A stretch of DNA of 64,000 bases from Actinomyces israelii DSM 43320 (lineage in GTDB: Bacteria > Actinomycetota > Actinomycetes > Actinomycetales > Actinomycetaceae). This document shows, in pieces, positions 17,422 through 28,188 of the stretch (position 1 is the first letter of the stretch; each line of letters begins with the position of its first letter). The stretch is from positions 62,001 to 126,000 of the forward strand of contig NZ_JONS01000004.1 in NCBI RefSeq assembly GCF_000711965.1, given 5' to 3'. The notes below the pieces were generated by a model. That model was not told the DNA's origin and did not search any database. It saw only the letters and a program-made list of their open reading frames with translations. The position numbers and the translations under genes were made by a program.

Positions 17422-18267
17422 GTGCTGCGCATCGCCGTGCCCAACAAGGGCTCCCTGTCCGAGCCCGCCGCCACCATGCTCACCGAGGCCGGGTACCGCA
17501 CCCGCCGCACCGGGCGCGAGCTCGTCCTGCTGGACGAGGCCAACGAGGTCGAGCTGTTCTTCCTGCGGCCCCGGGACATCGCCGTCTACGTCGGCCAGGG
17601 CGCCGTCCACGCCGGCGTCACGGGCCGCGACCTGCTGCTCGACTCCGGGGTGGAGGCCGTCGAGCACCTGCCTCTGGGCTTCGCCCGCTCGACCTTCCGC
17701 TTCGCCGCCCCGGCCGGGACCATGCGCTCGCTCGACGACGTGGAGGGGCGGCGCGTAGCCACCTCCTACGACGTGCTCGTGCGCGGCTACCTCGCCGCCC
17801 AGGGCGTGGACGCCCAGACCGTGCACCTCGACGGGGCCGTGGAGTCCTCCGTCCAGCTGGGCGTGGCCGACCTCATCGCGGACGTGGTCGAGACCGGCAC
17901 GACGCTGCGCGCCGCGGGCCTGGAGACCTTCGGCGAGCCGATCCTGGCCAGCGAGGCCGTGCTCATCACCACCGAGCGCTACCGGGACGCGCCCGGCCTG
18001 GCCACGCTCGTGCGCCGTCTGGAGGGGGTGCTGCGCGCCCGCTCCTACGTCCTGGTGGACTACGATGTGCCCATGAGCAGGCTGCACCTGGCCGCGGCGC
18101 TCACCCCGGGCCTCGAGTCGCCCACGGTCTCGCCCCTGCAGAACCCCGACTGGGTGGCGGTGCGCTCCATGGTGCCGCGCGCCGAGGTGAACCGGGTCAT
18201 GGACGAGCTCTACGAGGCGGGGGCCCGCGCGATCCTCGTGTCCTCGCTCCTGGCCTGCCGGCTGTGA
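17422..18267 (+). CDS. hisG: ATP phosphoribosyltransferase HisG (long form)
   Basis: A 281-residue His[17 protein letters not shown] is the N-terminal PRPP-enzyme motif; [44 protein letters not shown] (the PRPP-binding block) and a C-terminal domain ([35 protein letters not shown]) identify the long form whose ACT-like domain binds histidine for feedback inhibition. It condenses ATP and PRPP in the first step of histidine synthesis and needs no HisZ. A GTG start at 17422 is preceded by AAGGATC. The last 58 nt overlap tail-to-tail with the VWA-SGNH gene on the other strand. Confidence 0.95.
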   Translation: MLRIAVPNKGSLSEPAATMLTEAGYRTRRTGRELVLLDEANEVELFFLRPRDIAVYVGQGAVHAGVTGRDLLLDSGVEAVEHLPLGFARSTFRFAAPAGTMRSLDDVEGRRVATSYDVLVRGYLAAQGVDAQTVHLDGAVESSVQLGVADLIADVVETGTTLRAAGLETFGEPILASEAVLITTERYRDAPGLATLVRRLEGVLRARSYVLVDYDVPMSRLHLAAALTPGLESPTVSPLQNPDWVAVRSMVPRAEVNRVMDELYEAGARAILVSSLLACRL

Positions 18268-20738
18268 GGGCGCGAGCGGGCCACTGAGTACAGCGCCCAG
18301 CCGCCGCCGATGATCAGGGCGGCTGTGAGCGCGCACAGGCACCAGAACGTCCAGCTGACGGCGCCGCGCACCTCGACCGGCGTCTCGAAGGACGCGTAGC
18401 TCATCTCCGAGTCCAGGCCCTCGACCACGACGGTGTGCCGTCCCGAGGCCAGGTTTGTGGGGAGGGTGACGGCTCCCGTCGCGGTGCCGTTCTCGTCCGC
18501 GACGAGGGTGCCCAGCGACTGGGCGGCCGAGTGAACGGTGACGGTGACGCTCGCTCCGGGCTGGACGCCGGAGACCGAGATGTTGAGGGTGTCGCCGGTG
18601 CGGACGGCCGTGACCTGTCCGGTGGAGGACGACGGCGCCCTCCCGTCCTCGTCGGGCGCTTCGAGCGTTCCCTGGACCTCGTGCTCGGCGCTGATCGTGA
18701 GCGAGTCGTCGACTCCGGCGAGGAACGCTCCGATGGTCTCGAATCGTTGCGACCGGGACGTGGGCATGGTCGTGTTGACCACCCGCGCCTGCTCGGTCTG
18801 GGACCATGCGATGAGCGACTCGGCCCAGGCGCGGTAGCCCAGGGCGTTGGGGTGGGCGAGCTCCTGAGTGCTTCCCGAGAGCGCATGACCCGTCAGGTCG
18901 CCCGGGGTGAGCCGGACGAAGTAGGAGTCGTCGTGGCAGATGGTGTGGTTGGGCTGGGCGAAGTCGACGACGTCGGACGCGTAGTAGATCGGGTAGCCCT
19001 GCGCCGAGAGCGACTCGACGGCCTGGCGCGCTGTGCGGTTGAGCGTCTGGATCACCGCCCGCCCGAAGGCGATCTCGGTGGGTGACAGCAGCGCGTCGCA
19101 CTGCCCCTGCTGGGTCCCCCACAGCAGGTCGGGGTAGGGCGAGATGACCAGCGGGGCGACCGCCCCGTCGCGCTCGCGCACGAACGAGTCGGAGTTCGCG
19201 GTCTCCAGGACCGCCCGGTAGGTCTCCTCCAGATCGTGCTGGAAGTTCTGGATCGAGGCCAGCTTCGTCCTCATCCACGCGGAGTTGGCGGCGCAGTCCG
19301 CGAACAGGCAGCTCTTGACGATGTCCTCGAAGCCGATGTCGTTGCCGCCGATGGTCATGTAGACCAGTCCGGGCGCGTCGGAGAGGTCGCCCAGCGCCTC
19401 CACCTGCGGCTTCTCCTCGGGATGCTGGTACCTCCAGCGCACGTCGGCCGTGACCGCCCCGGAGCACGAGATGAGGACCGTGCTCTGCCCGCCCAGGAGG
19501 GCCCCGTAGGTGCTCGTCGACCGGTGGCAGGCGGGGTTGCCCGTGCTCAGGTAGTCTCCGGCGCCCTCTCCCGCGGAGTAGGAGTCCCCCAGGACCGCCA
19601 CCGGGCCCGAGATGTCCCGGAGCAGCTCTCCGGCGTCGTCGACCGTCAGGTCCTGGTCGCTGACCTCGATGGTGCCGCTCTCGAGGACGGAGCCCTGCCC
19701 CTGGGAGCCGACCAGGATCCGCCAGTCCGCGCTCCCGGTCCGGTCGGTTCGGGCGGTGGCGACCCATGTCACGGACACGGACTCGCCGGGGGCCAGGTTC
19801 GGCAGCCGCCGCTGCGGGGCCAGGATCGTCGGGAAGATCTCCCGCGAGTCGCCCTCGCGCATGGCGACCACCGCCGTGAGCCCGGTCGCGGTGTCGTTGG
19901 ACGGGTTGGTGATGGTGGCGGTCAGCTCGGCGTTGCCCCCGGCCCGGATGCGCGTGGGGGCGGAGACGCTCAGCTCGATGTCCTGCCTCTCGTACTTGGA
20001 CAGCTCGTCAATGAGCTGGTCGGCGCTGTCCGCGTCGTGGTAGGTCGACGACGTCGCCTGGGAGATGCACTCCAGCTCCTGGCGGCCCTCCTCGGAGATG
20101 GTGAAGCCGATCGAGGGGACCTGGAGGGAGAAGCCCTCGGACAGGACCTCCCGGGCCACGTCGCACGGCGGCGGCCCGCAGTTGGACTCGCCGTCGGAGA
20201 CCAGCAGCAGGGTCGCCGAGCTGTAGCCCTCCTGCTTGAGGCGGTCGACGACGGCGCGCAGGGCCGGGCCCGTCGGGGTGTCGCCGTCGGCGGTGAGATT
20301 GCGGATCCTGGAGTCCAGCGTCATGGGATCGCGCGTGACCCCGGGCTGCACCCCGGGGATCCAGCCCCCGGCGGCACACCCCTGGCTGGACGTGCCGCCG
20401 GGATAGGTCCAGATCCCCATGTCCGTTCCGGAGTCCGCGTAGGCCCGCAGCATCGCCGTCATCGTCGTCTTGGCCGCCTCCAGCTTGTTGCGGCCACTGG
20501 AGTCCTGCTCGTTCATGGAGCCGGACACGTCGAAGACGACGACCAGCGGCCCCTCCGGGGAGGCGTCCGACGGCGGGGCGCCGGGTGCCGGGGCGGTGCT
20601 CGACTGGGAGGCGCTCGGCCGGGGCGCGGACGTGCTGTTGTCGCCGACCGCGGTGGCCGGGGTCAGGAGCGCCGTGCCCAGGGCGAGGCAGACGACGAGC
20701 GCGGCGAAGACCGTCCGCGTTCTGCGCGTGCGTGTCAT
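18210..20738 (-). CDS. Secreted VWA-SGNH hydrolase fusion with C-terminal membrane anchor
   Basis: An 842-residue protein. A signal peptide ([21 protein letters not shown]) is followed by a Ser/Pro-rich linker, a von Willebrand A domain from about residue 64 with the MIDAS motif DVSGS (70-74) and [10 protein letters not shown], an Ig-like segment (about 250-360), and an SGNH/GDSL hydrolase domain with GDSYSAGEG (near 390), GGND (near 464) and AHPN (near 629). An Ig-like domain, a single membrane helix and an Arg-rich tail end it. The catalytic Ser, Asn and His blocks are intact, so an esterase or lipase active outside the cell is likely. Its ATG overlaps the stop of the PASTA gene by ATGA, and the pair is presumably co-transcribed. 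The substrate is unknown. Confidence 0.82.
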   Translation of the reverse strand: MTRTRRTRTVFAALVVCLALGTALLTPATAVGDNSTSAPRPSASQSSTAPAPGAPPSDASPEGPLVVVFDVSGSMNEQDSSGRNKLEAAKTTMTAMLRAYADSGTDMGIWTYPGGTSSQGCAAGGWIPGVQPGVTRDPMTLDSRIRNLTADGDTPTGPALRAVVDRLKQEGYSSATLLLVSDGESNCGPPPCDVAREVLSEGFSLQVPSIGFTISEEGRQELECISQATSSTYHDADSADQLIDELSKYERQDIELSVSAPTRIRAGGNAELTATITNPSNDTATGLTAVVAMREGDSREIFPTILAPQRRLPNLAPGESVSVTWVATARTDRTGSADWRILVGSQGQGSVLESGTIEVSDQDLTVDDAGELLRDISGPVAVLGDSYSAGEGAGDYLSTGNPACHRSTSTYGALLGGQSTVLISCSGAVTADVRWRYQHPEEKPQVEALGDLSDAPGLVYMTIGGNDIGFEDIVKSCLFADCAANSAWMRTKLASIQNFQHDLEETYRAVLETANSDSFVRERDGAVAPLVISPYPDLLWGTQQGQCDALLSPTEIAFGRAVIQTLNRTARQAVESLSAQGYPIYYASDVVDFAQPNHTICHDDSYFVRLTPGDLTGHALSGSTQELAHPNALGYRAWAESLIAWSQTEQARVVNTTMPTSRSQRFETIGAFLAGVDDSLTISAEHEVQGTLEAPDEDGRAPSSSTGQVTAVRTGDTLNISVSGVQPGASVTVTVHSAAQSLGTLVADENGTATGAVTLPTNLASGRHTVVVEGLDSEMSYASFETPVEVRGAVSWTFWCLCALTAALIIGGGWALYSVARSRPHSRQARSEDTRIARAPAS

Positions 20739-21976
20739 TTCGTCTCCAGCTGGTTGATCTCTGAGTCGGTGCCCTTGATGATGGCGTCTCCCAGGTAGAC
20801 GTCCGCCCCGTTGTCCGAGCTCGTGACGATCTCCAGGCGCAGGACCCCGGTGACATCGATATTGAGCGGCTGGGTCTGGCCGTAGGAGACTGACGTGCTG
20901 GCGAGCTCGGCGCCGTCGCCCAGGACCCTGATCCGTGCGCTCGCCGAGGGGCTGGCGTCGTCGGAGACGCCGACGGTTGCGGACAGGGCCGACCCGTGCC
21001 TCTCCAGGAGCCACGCGTAGCTGGTCTCCTCGCCGCGTGAGCGGCTGGAGCACTGGAGCGCCTCGGTGTACTTCGTGCCCGCCAAGAACGTGTCCCGCGT
21101 CGAGCAGGATCCCGAGCGGCTCGAGTCGTGCGCGGTGTCGAGCTTGGACAGGTAGATGGACGAGCCGGCCTGGGCGACCGTCAGGGTCACTTCCGAGGGC
21201 AGGTCCGCCCCCTCCCCGGGCTTGACCTCCAGGACGGAGCCCGTGGCCGCCGTGGCGTCGAACTTCTCCTCGACGCGGGGCTCGGAGCCCAGGGCGCGCA
21301 GCGCGGCGACGGCGTCGTAACGGCTCAGACCGACGACCTTGGGCACCTTCGCCTTCTTGGACACCGTCAGCGTCAGCGCCTGCGTGAGCGGCTCGCCGAC
21401 GACGGGGTCCTGGGAGACCACCAGCTCGGTGGTTCCGGCCCACTCGGTCTCGACCACTGTCACTCCCGAGGGGTCGAGCGACATGTCGGCAAGCGCCTGC
21501 TTGGCGTCGGACAGCGTCAGTCCGCGCAGGTCGGGGACCTTGGCGTCGGCGTCGGCGTCGATGGCGGGCACCTCGACGACGTCGGGCGCGGCGCCGGCGC
21601 GCGTCGCCTGAATCCTGTCCCCGGCGGTCCACCCGACGAGCACGCCGGAGCCGAACAGCCCCAGGGACAGGCACAGAAGACCGATGAGGGCGACGCGCAG
21701 CCTGAGCGACCGGGGCTGCCTCCGCCCGGGCTTGGCGCCTGCGGCCTGCTCGGAGTCGCCGGCCGGGAGCGGCTCTGAGGGGGCCGGCGGCGCGGCCTCG
21801 GCGGAGGCGGCCGCCGGTGGTGTGGCCGGCGCCGGGGGCGGCCCCGGCGGGCCGTCGCCGGGTCCCGGTGCGGGGAAGGCGCCGGGGCCCTCATCCTGGA
21901 CGGGCTCCGCCTGCGGGGCGGGATCCGGGGTGGCGGGCAGACGGGGCGGCTCGGATGCTGGGGTGGACACCACCAC
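20735..21976 (-). CDS. Membrane-anchored PASTA-NPCBM domain protein
   Basis: A 413-residue protein with a long Pro/Ala-rich cytoplasmic N-terminus (about 1-90), one membrane helix (about 94-116) and an extracellular part. Two PASTA domains begin at about residues 146 (KVPDLRGLTLSDAKQAL) and 210 (KVPKVVGLSRYDAVAAL), and the C-terminus is an NPCBM-like beta-sandwich (SSIYLSKLD ... YTEALQCSSRSR ... NIDVTGVLRLEIV ... VYLGDAIIKG). PASTA domains bind peptidoglycan stem or beta-lactam-like ligands; NPCBM is a putative carbohydrate-binding module. No kinase or transpeptidase domain is present. It likely tethers or targets the downstream VWA-SGNH protein to the wall. Three GTG codons in tandem leave the exact start open. 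Confidence 0.78.
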   Translation of the reverse strand: MVVSTPASEPPRLPATPDPAPQAEPVQDEGPGAFPAPGPGDGPPGPPPAPATPPAAASAEAAPPAPSEPLPAGDSEQAAGAKPGRRQPRSLRLRVALIGLLCLSLGLFGSGVLVGWTAGDRIQATRAGAAPDVVEVPAIDADADAKVPDLRGLTLSDAKQALADMSLDPSGVTVVETEWAGTTELVVSQDPVVGEPLTQALTLTVSKKAKVPKVVGLSRYDAVAALRALGSEPRVEEKFDATAATGSVLEVKPGEGADLPSEVTLTVAQAGSSIYLSKLDTAHDSSRSGSCSTRDTFLAGTKYTEALQCSSRSRGEETSYAWLLERHGSALSATVGVSDDASPSASARIRVLGDGAELASTSVSYGQTQPLNIDVTGVLRLEIVTSSDNGADVYLGDAIIKGTDSEINQLETK

Positions 21977-22045
21977 AGCATGGCCTGCCCCACACCCGCG
22001 GGACCAGTCTTAGTTCTGTGACAGCGCGGGCCCGGCTGCTCCGGT

Positions 22046-23056
22046 CTACTGCGCGGTCAGCGGGTCGCAGACCGCCTCCGTCGTCGGCGTGCTCTCGCCC
22101 AGGAGCCCGTGGTCGCCGAGGAAGCTGATCGTCGCGGCGACCCTGCCCGGGTCCAGAGAGCCGACCGCGGTGTCCGCGGCGGGGCGGATCAGCTCGCCGG
22201 TGGCCACGGCGACCTCGCGGGCGTGCGCGGCCTGGGTGGTGTCGGCCAGGTCGGGCACGTACTCCTTGGCGGCCTCGACGGCGGCGTCCGGGTCCTCCAC
22301 GAAGGCCGTCATGCCCGCGGCCGAGGCCTCGACGGCGGCGGTCAGCTCCTCGCGGCGGGCGTCCAGGACGTCGGGCGTGGTGACCAGGGAGGCGCCCACC
22401 AGCGGCACGTCCCCGCTGATGGCGAGGGTGCGCACGGGGGTGCCGTTCTGGACGAGCTGGACGGCGTCGTTGTTGGAGAACCCGGCGACGGCGTCGACCT
22501 TGCCCGAGGCCAGGGCCGCCTGCTGCGTGTAGCCGATCTCCTGAATGCTGACCTCGTCCTGGCTGAGCCCGGCCGTGGACAGCGCCACCAGGACGGTGTA
22601 CCAGGTCTCCCCCGTCCTGCCGGGGGTGCCGATGGATCGGCCCCTCAGGGCGGCCAGGTCGGTGATGTCGGAGCTCTCGGGCACGATGACGCAGCCGGGG
22701 TAGCGCTGGTAGAAGCCGCCGATGACGACCAGGCCGTTCCCGTTGGAGGCGGCCACGACCGCCTCGTCCGCGCCGCCGACCACGATCTGCTCCGTGCCGG
22801 CCAGGAGGGCGTCGAACTGGCCCTCCTGCTCGCCGTGGTGGCGCAGGGAGACGTCCGCGGCGTACTGGCCGTCGGAGACCGCCATGTAGAAGGGGGCGAA
22901 CTGGATGTTGGGCGTGTAGGTCAGGCCGATGACCAGGCCTCCGGCGGCGTCGGCGGACGCCTTCTGGGCGCCGGTGCCGGAGCCGCAGGCGGCGAGGCCC
23001 GCCAGCGCACCCAGGGAGGCGGTGGACAGCAGATGGCGGCGGGACAGGGGGATCAT
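22046..23056 (-). CDS. ribY: Riboflavin ABC transporter substrate-binding lipoprotein (RibY-like)
   Basis: A 336-residue SsuA/THI5-like (NMT1) binding protein with signal peptide and lipobox (SLGALAGLAAC). LVIGLTYTPNIQFAPFYMAVSDGQY and GGADEAVVAASNGNGLVVIGGFYQRYPGCVIV are the family core. Although NMT1-like proteins are often annotated as thiamine-precursor binders, an FMN riboswitch precedes the operon, so riboflavin is the likely ligand (RibXY type). GGAAAGG lies 8 nt before ATG 23056. The permease gene is 92 nt upstream. No ATPase gene is adjacent. Confidence 0.8.
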   Translation of the reverse strand: MIPLSRRHLLSTASLGALAGLAACGSGTGAQKASADAAGGLVIGLTYTPNIQFAPFYMAVSDGQYAADVSLRHHGEQEGQFDALLAGTEQIVVGGADEAVVAASNGNGLVVIGGFYQRYPGCVIVPESSDITDLAALRGRSIGTPGRTGETWYTVLVALSTAGLSQDEVSIQEIGYTQQAALASGKVDAVAGFSNNDAVQLVQNGTPVRTLAISGDVPLVGASLVTTPDVLDARREELTAAVEASAAGMTAFVEDPDAAVEAAKEYVPDLADTTQAAHAREVAVATGELIRPAADTAVGSLDPGRVAATISFLGDHGLLGESTPTTEAVCDPLTAQ

Positions 23057-23148
23057 GGTGGTGCCTTTCCGATGAGTGCGTTGACTGTGACAGGTGCGGT
23101 GGAGGGGGTGGCGCGTGCTGTCGGCGCGCGGGCGGCCGGGGCCGGGCC

Positions 23149-24027
23149 TCAGGTCGCCCGGCGCCCGCGCAGGGAGTCCACGACGCGGCTGCGGCGCTCG
23201 AGCTCGTGCAGGCACCAGTGGATGGTCGTCGCCATGACGCACAGGACGACGATGGTGGAGAACAGCCCGGTGGTGTCCACGCTCTGGCGCTGGGAGGCGA
23301 GCACCATGCCCAGGCCCCTGCCGCCCATGGTCATCTCCCCGATGACCGCTCCGGTGATCGACAGGGTGAAGCCGGTGCGCAGGCCGGAGAGGACGGCGGG
23401 CAGCGCCATGGGCAGCTCCATGTAGGCGACCATGGAGGCGCCGTGGGCCCCGTCGAGGCGGGCGGCGTCGATGACGTCGGCGTCCAGGCCGCGCAGGCCG
23501 AGCAGGACGGTCACGGTGATCGGGAAGAAGACCATGAGGACGCACAGCACCACGGTCGGCGCGGTGCCGTAGCCGATCCACACGACCAGCAGCGGGGCGA
23601 TGGCGATGGCCGGCACCGCCTGGGAGGCGGCGACGTAGGGCAGCACGGCGCGGGAGAACGGGCGCCAGTGGAACAGGGCCCATGCCAGGGGCAGGGACAG
23701 TGCGGCCGCGGCCAGGCAGCCCAGTGCGGCCTCGGTCAGGGTCACCCGGGCGTAGTCGAGCAGGCCGCCCTGGCTCACGCCCAGCCACAGGCGGCGGACG
23801 ACGTCGGCGGGACCGGGCAGGAAGACGGGCATGACGAGGCCGGCGCGCGTCACGGCCCACCAGGCGGCGAGGATCGCCAGGCCCAGGGCGAGTGCGGGGC
23901 CGGGAGCCCGACGGGGCCGGGCGGGGCGCTCCGACGTCGGCGACGCGGCCCGGCCGGGGCCCGTCCGGCCGTCGGCCAGCATCCGAGCCAACCGGGGCGC
24001 TGGGCGATGGGCGATGGCGGTGCTCAC
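23149..24027 (-). CDS. ribX: Riboflavin ABC transporter permease (RibX-like)
   Basis: A 292-residue ABC permease of the SsuC/TauC type. It has six hydrophobic segments, the EAA-like loop VIDAARLDGAHGASMVAYMELPMALPAVLSGLRTGFTLS and a C-terminal helix ending in RRSRVVDSLRGR. GTG 24027 is chosen since GGAGAGG lies 7 nt upstream; the frame reaches 24111 with no homology. The mRNA leader carries an FMN riboswitch, so expression should fall when flavin is plentiful, and the substrate is probably riboflavin. The cognate ATPase must be encoded elsewhere. Confidence 0.82.
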   Translation of the reverse strand: MSTAIAHRPAPRLARMLADGRTGPGRAASPTSERPARPRRAPGPALALGLAILAAWWAVTRAGLVMPVFLPGPADVVRRLWLGVSQGGLLDYARVTLTEAALGCLAAAALSLPLAWALFHWRPFSRAVLPYVAASQAVPAIAIAPLLVVWIGYGTAPTVVLCVLMVFFPITVTVLLGLRGLDADVIDAARLDGAHGASMVAYMELPMALPAVLSGLRTGFTLSITGAVIGEMTMGGRGLGMVLASQRQSVDTTGLFSTIVVLCVMATTIHWCLHELERRSRVVDSLRGRRAT

Positions 24028-24178
24028 GCGGTGTCCTCTCCGGTCACCCGGAGCAGGCGCCCCGGGGGCTCCGGGGTGGTGGGCGGCCGCAGGCTCGCGC
24101 CCCTTCGGCACTCGAGCGTCACCGGCGGCCCGCGCGGGCGAGCCGGAGGCTCCGGGGAGCGCCCCGGGGCGAGTGCCG

Positions 24179-24317
24179 CGTGCCTCCTCCCATCCGGACT
24201 TTCACCGTCGGTGCCGGAGTTCCACCGGCTCAACCGGTTGCACCGTCCCGACGGGCCGGTGCAACCGGGTCGCGGACTATCACCGCCGGCTCGGACTTTC
24301 ACCGACCCCGGAGCACG
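24179..24317 (-). promoter_or_regulatory. FMN riboswitch (RFN element)
   Basis: On the minus strand the conserved FMN aptamer blocks are readable: CCGGGGTCGGTGAAAGTCC, then CCGGCGGTGATAGTCCGCGA, a variable stem (GGTTGCACC / GGTGCAACC arms), GAGCCGGTGGAACTCCGG, CCGACGGTGAAAGTCCGG and ATGGGAGGAGG. The P1 closing stem pairs CGTGCTCC (5' end) with GGAGGCACG (3' end). The element leads to ribX and ribY. GC-rich hairpins between the aptamer and the ribX GTG (24028-24178), one close to the GGAGAGG ribosome binding site, could act as the expression platform; no terminator with a U-tract is obvious. Confidence 0.93.
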
Positions 24318-24329
24318 TTGCTGGCAGCG

Positions 24330-24358
24330 ACCCTAGTCGATGGCAGTGAGTAGGACAA
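24330..24358 (-). promoter_or_regulatory. Sigma-70-type promoter of the ribXY operon
   Basis: On the minus strand TTGTCC (24353-24358) is separated by exactly 17 nt from TAGGGT (24330-24335). The predicted transcription start falls about 7 nt later, a few bases before the 5' strand of the riboswitch P1 stem. Confidence 0.6.
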
Positions 24359-24414
24359 CACGCCACGGTGACGGGCGGGTCACACGCAGGGCCGGTGCGC
24401 CGCGGCCGGGCGGG

Positions 24415-25896
24415 TCAGCGGGCTCCGGCGACGGCGGCCCGGAACTCGGCCTCGACCCCGGGGTCCGGACGGCCGGCGCGCGAGACGGCCCAGGCGACGA
24501 GCAGGTTGGCCGCGAAGCCCGGAGCGAGCTCGTACAGGTCGAGGATCCCGCCGGGGCCGCCGTCGAGGCTGCCCCAGACGGCGACCACGACCGCCCCGGT
24601 GATCATGCCGGCGACCGCGCCGAGCGCCGTCAGCCGCCGCCAGTACAGGCACAGCAGGACGGTCGGCCCGAAGGAGGCCCCGAAGCCCGCCCAGGCGAAG
24701 GCCACCAGGGCCAGGATCGTGTCGTTGGGCGTCCACGCCATGGCGGCGGCGGTCAGCGCGACGATGAGTACGGCGGTGCGCGAGGCGATGACCAGGTGGC
24801 CGGGGGAGAGCTCCTTCTTGCGCACGATGCGGTAGAGGTCCTCGACCAGGGCCGAGGAGGTGACCAGCAGCTGGCTGGAGATGGTCGACATGATCGCGGC
24901 CAGAATCGCGGCGAGCATGAAGCCCGCGACGAAGGGGTGGAAGAGGAGCCGGCCCAGCGAGATGAAGACAGCCTCGGGGTTGTCCAGCCGGCTGCTGTCG
25001 CGCTGATACATGGCCACCCCCACCACGGCGGTGCCGATGGCGCCGAGCACCGCGAAGAGCATCCAGCTGATGCCGATAACGGCGCCCTGCACCGCCTCGC
25101 GCGGGGAGCGGATCGCCATGAAGCGCACGATGATGTGCGGCTGGCCGAAGTAGCCCAGCCCCCAGGCCAGCGAGCTGACGACGCCGATGACCGAGGTGGT
25201 GGCGCCGGCCATCGCCCAGTAGCGCGGGTCGACCGCGCTGACGGCGTCAATGGTGGCGCCGATGCCGCCCAGGCGGATGATGCCGACGACGGGGACCGCG
25301 ACGAGCGCCGCGACCATCATGAGCCCCTGGACCAGGTCGGTCCAGGAGACCGCCAGGAAGCCGCCCACCAGCGTGTACATCACGGTGATGGCGGCGACCA
25401 GTGTCATGCCCAGGCGGTAGTCCATGCCGAAGGACGACTCGAAGAAGGTGCCGCCGGCCACCATCCCGGAGGAGACGTAGAAGGTGAAGAACACCAGGAT
25501 GATCAGGCCGCTGGTCCAGCGCATGAGGCGACGGGAGTCGTGCAGGCGGTTGTCCAGGAAGCTGGGGATGGTGATGGAGTTGCCGGCCACCTCGGTGTAG
25601 CTGCGCAGACGCGGCGCCACCGTGAGCCAGTTGACCAGGGCCCCCACCGTCAGCCCGACGGCGATCCAGGACTCCATCAGCCCCGAGGCGTACAGGGCGC
25701 CGGGCAGCCCCATGAGCAGCCATCCGGACATGTCCGAGGCGCCCGCGGACAGGGCGGCCACGAAGGGGTTGAGGTCGCGTCCGGCGAGCATGTAGTCGTC
25801 GAGATCGGATGTGCGCGCATAGGCCCACAGGCCGATCATGATCATGCCGACGAAGTAGATGATCATGGAGATGGCGGAGAAGGTCGTGGGAGACAT
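24415..25896 (-). CDS. putP: Sodium/proline symporter PutP
   Basis: A 493-residue sodium:solute symporter with about 13 hydrophobic segments. YFVGMIMIGLWAYART, DYMLAGRDLNPFVAALSAGASDMSGWLLMGLPGALYASGL, SFLDNRLHD and the WTDLVQGLMM block match PutP; ASDMSGWLLMGLPGA is the PutP-typical Na+/proline region. The later AAIMSTISSQLLVTSSALVEDLYR segment contains the SSF Ser-rich Na2 site. It imports proline with Na+. GAGGAGA lies 4 nt before ATG 25896. It stands alone between the ribXY promoter and dhaKLM. Other amino acids are a lesser possibility. Confidence 0.9.
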   Translation of the reverse strand: MSPTTFSAISMIIYFVGMIMIGLWAYARTSDLDDYMLAGRDLNPFVAALSAGASDMSGWLLMGLPGALYASGLMESWIAVGLTVGALVNWLTVAPRLRSYTEVAGNSITIPSFLDNRLHDSRRLMRWTSGLIILVFFTFYVSSGMVAGGTFFESSFGMDYRLGMTLVAAITVMYTLVGGFLAVSWTDLVQGLMMVAALVAVPVVGIIRLGGIGATIDAVSAVDPRYWAMAGATTSVIGVVSSLAWGLGYFGQPHIIVRFMAIRSPREAVQGAVIGISWMLFAVLGAIGTAVVGVAMYQRDSSRLDNPEAVFISLGRLLFHPFVAGFMLAAILAAIMSTISSQLLVTSSALVEDLYRIVRKKELSPGHLVIASRTAVLIVALTAAAMAWTPNDTILALVAFAWAGFGASFGPTVLLCLYWRRLTALGAVAGMITGAVVVAVWGSLDGGPGGILDLYELAPGFAANLLVAWAVSRAGRPDPGVEAEFRAAVAGAR

Positions 25897-25909
25897 GGCT
25901 CTCCTCTAC

Positions 25910-25928
25910 GTAGGGACGTTAGTCCTAC
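25910..25928. promoter_or_regulatory. Inverted repeat upstream of putP
   Basis: GTAGGGAC, a 4-nt GTTA spacer and GTCCTAC form an almost perfect inverted repeat (one extra G in one arm) located 14 nt before the putP start, next to the ribosome binding site. On the minus strand a TAAGGT -10-like hexamer lies just upstream (25930-25935). The repeat could be an operator or a leader hairpin. The rest of the putP-dhaM gap holds nothing else recognisable. Confidence 0.3.
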
Positions 25929-26029
25929 TCACCTTAGTCGATGTGTGGCCGCGGGTACAGCCTGTCTTCATTGGGGGTGTAGTTCTTCTGCATCGCCTGG
26001 GCGCCGCGGCCCGGGCGGCTCCCTCGCCC

Positions 26030-26433
26030 CTAGTGCGACATCTGGATGCGCTTGGCCTCGGTGGCGGCCTCGGCCTCGCCGGCGACGTCGTCGAGCCGCT
26101 TGCCGATGCCGGCGGCCGCGTAGGCGCCGATGAGGCCCTCGACGAACGGCGCCGGGCTCAGGCGCACCCGGGCGCCCAGGCCCGGGTCGACCAGCTCGAG
26201 GGCCGTCTCCGCGCTCATGATCCCGCTGCCCAGGTCCGCCAGCACGAGGACGCCCCCGCCGTCGTCGGCCCTCCCGATGGCGGCGGCGACCTCGGTCGCA
26301 TCGGTGCCCAGACCGCCGTCGGGCAGCCCGGCGGCCAGCTCGACCCGCACGTCGAGGCCGGGGACGAGTCCGGCGGCGAGCCCGAGAGCCGCCCGCGCGA
26401 GCTCGGCGGAGTGCGAGACCAGGACGAGGCCGG

Positions 26434-26437
<4 letters not shown>
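26030..26437 (-). CDS. dhaM: PTS-dependent dihydroxyacetone kinase phosphotransferase DhaM
   Basis: A 135-residue EIIA(Man)-like protein starting MTGLVLVSHSAELARAAL, with the phosphorylated His in LVSHS (residue 9), followed by VLVLADLGSGIMSAETALELV and AAPFVEGLIGA-type sequence. It passes phosphate from HPr to the ADP of DhaL. The GTG start overlaps the dhaL stop (GTGA). It lacks the extra HPr/EI domains of E. coli DhaM, as in most Gram-positives. The dhaK-dhaL-dhaM order is complete. Confidence 0.92.
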
Positions 26438-28088
<1,651 letters not shown>

Positions 28089-28094
28089 GCACCA

Positions 28095-28100
28095 ATGGTA
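28095..28100 (-). promoter_or_regulatory. -10 element of leaderless dhaKLM promoter
   Basis: On the minus strand TACCAT is followed by 6 nt and the dhaK ATG at 28088, with no Shine-Dalgarno sequence. Confidence 0.4.
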
Positions 28101-28188
28101 CGTCGAATAAGTCCCCGGTCACAGGAAGGATCCTCGGGGTCCTGCGGACCGGGTGCGGTGCGCCGGGCGCGCAGGCCCGTGCGGGCTC

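Noticed and set aside
18210-21674. One 1154-codon minus-strand frame joining the VWA-SGNH and the PASTA gene regions
   Set aside because: The upstream part of that frame is an out-of-phase shadow of the PASTA gene. The true start is the signal peptide at 20738, coupled by ATGA to the PASTA gene stop.
22046-24027. Thiamine-precursor (HMP) importer ThiXY
   Set aside because: The upstream RNA is an FMN element, not a TPP element, so riboflavin is the better ligand despite the NMT1-like binding protein.
24100-24178. A rho-independent terminator inside the ribX leader
   Set aside because: GC-rich hairpins are present but none is followed by a T-tract, so the expression platform is left undefined.
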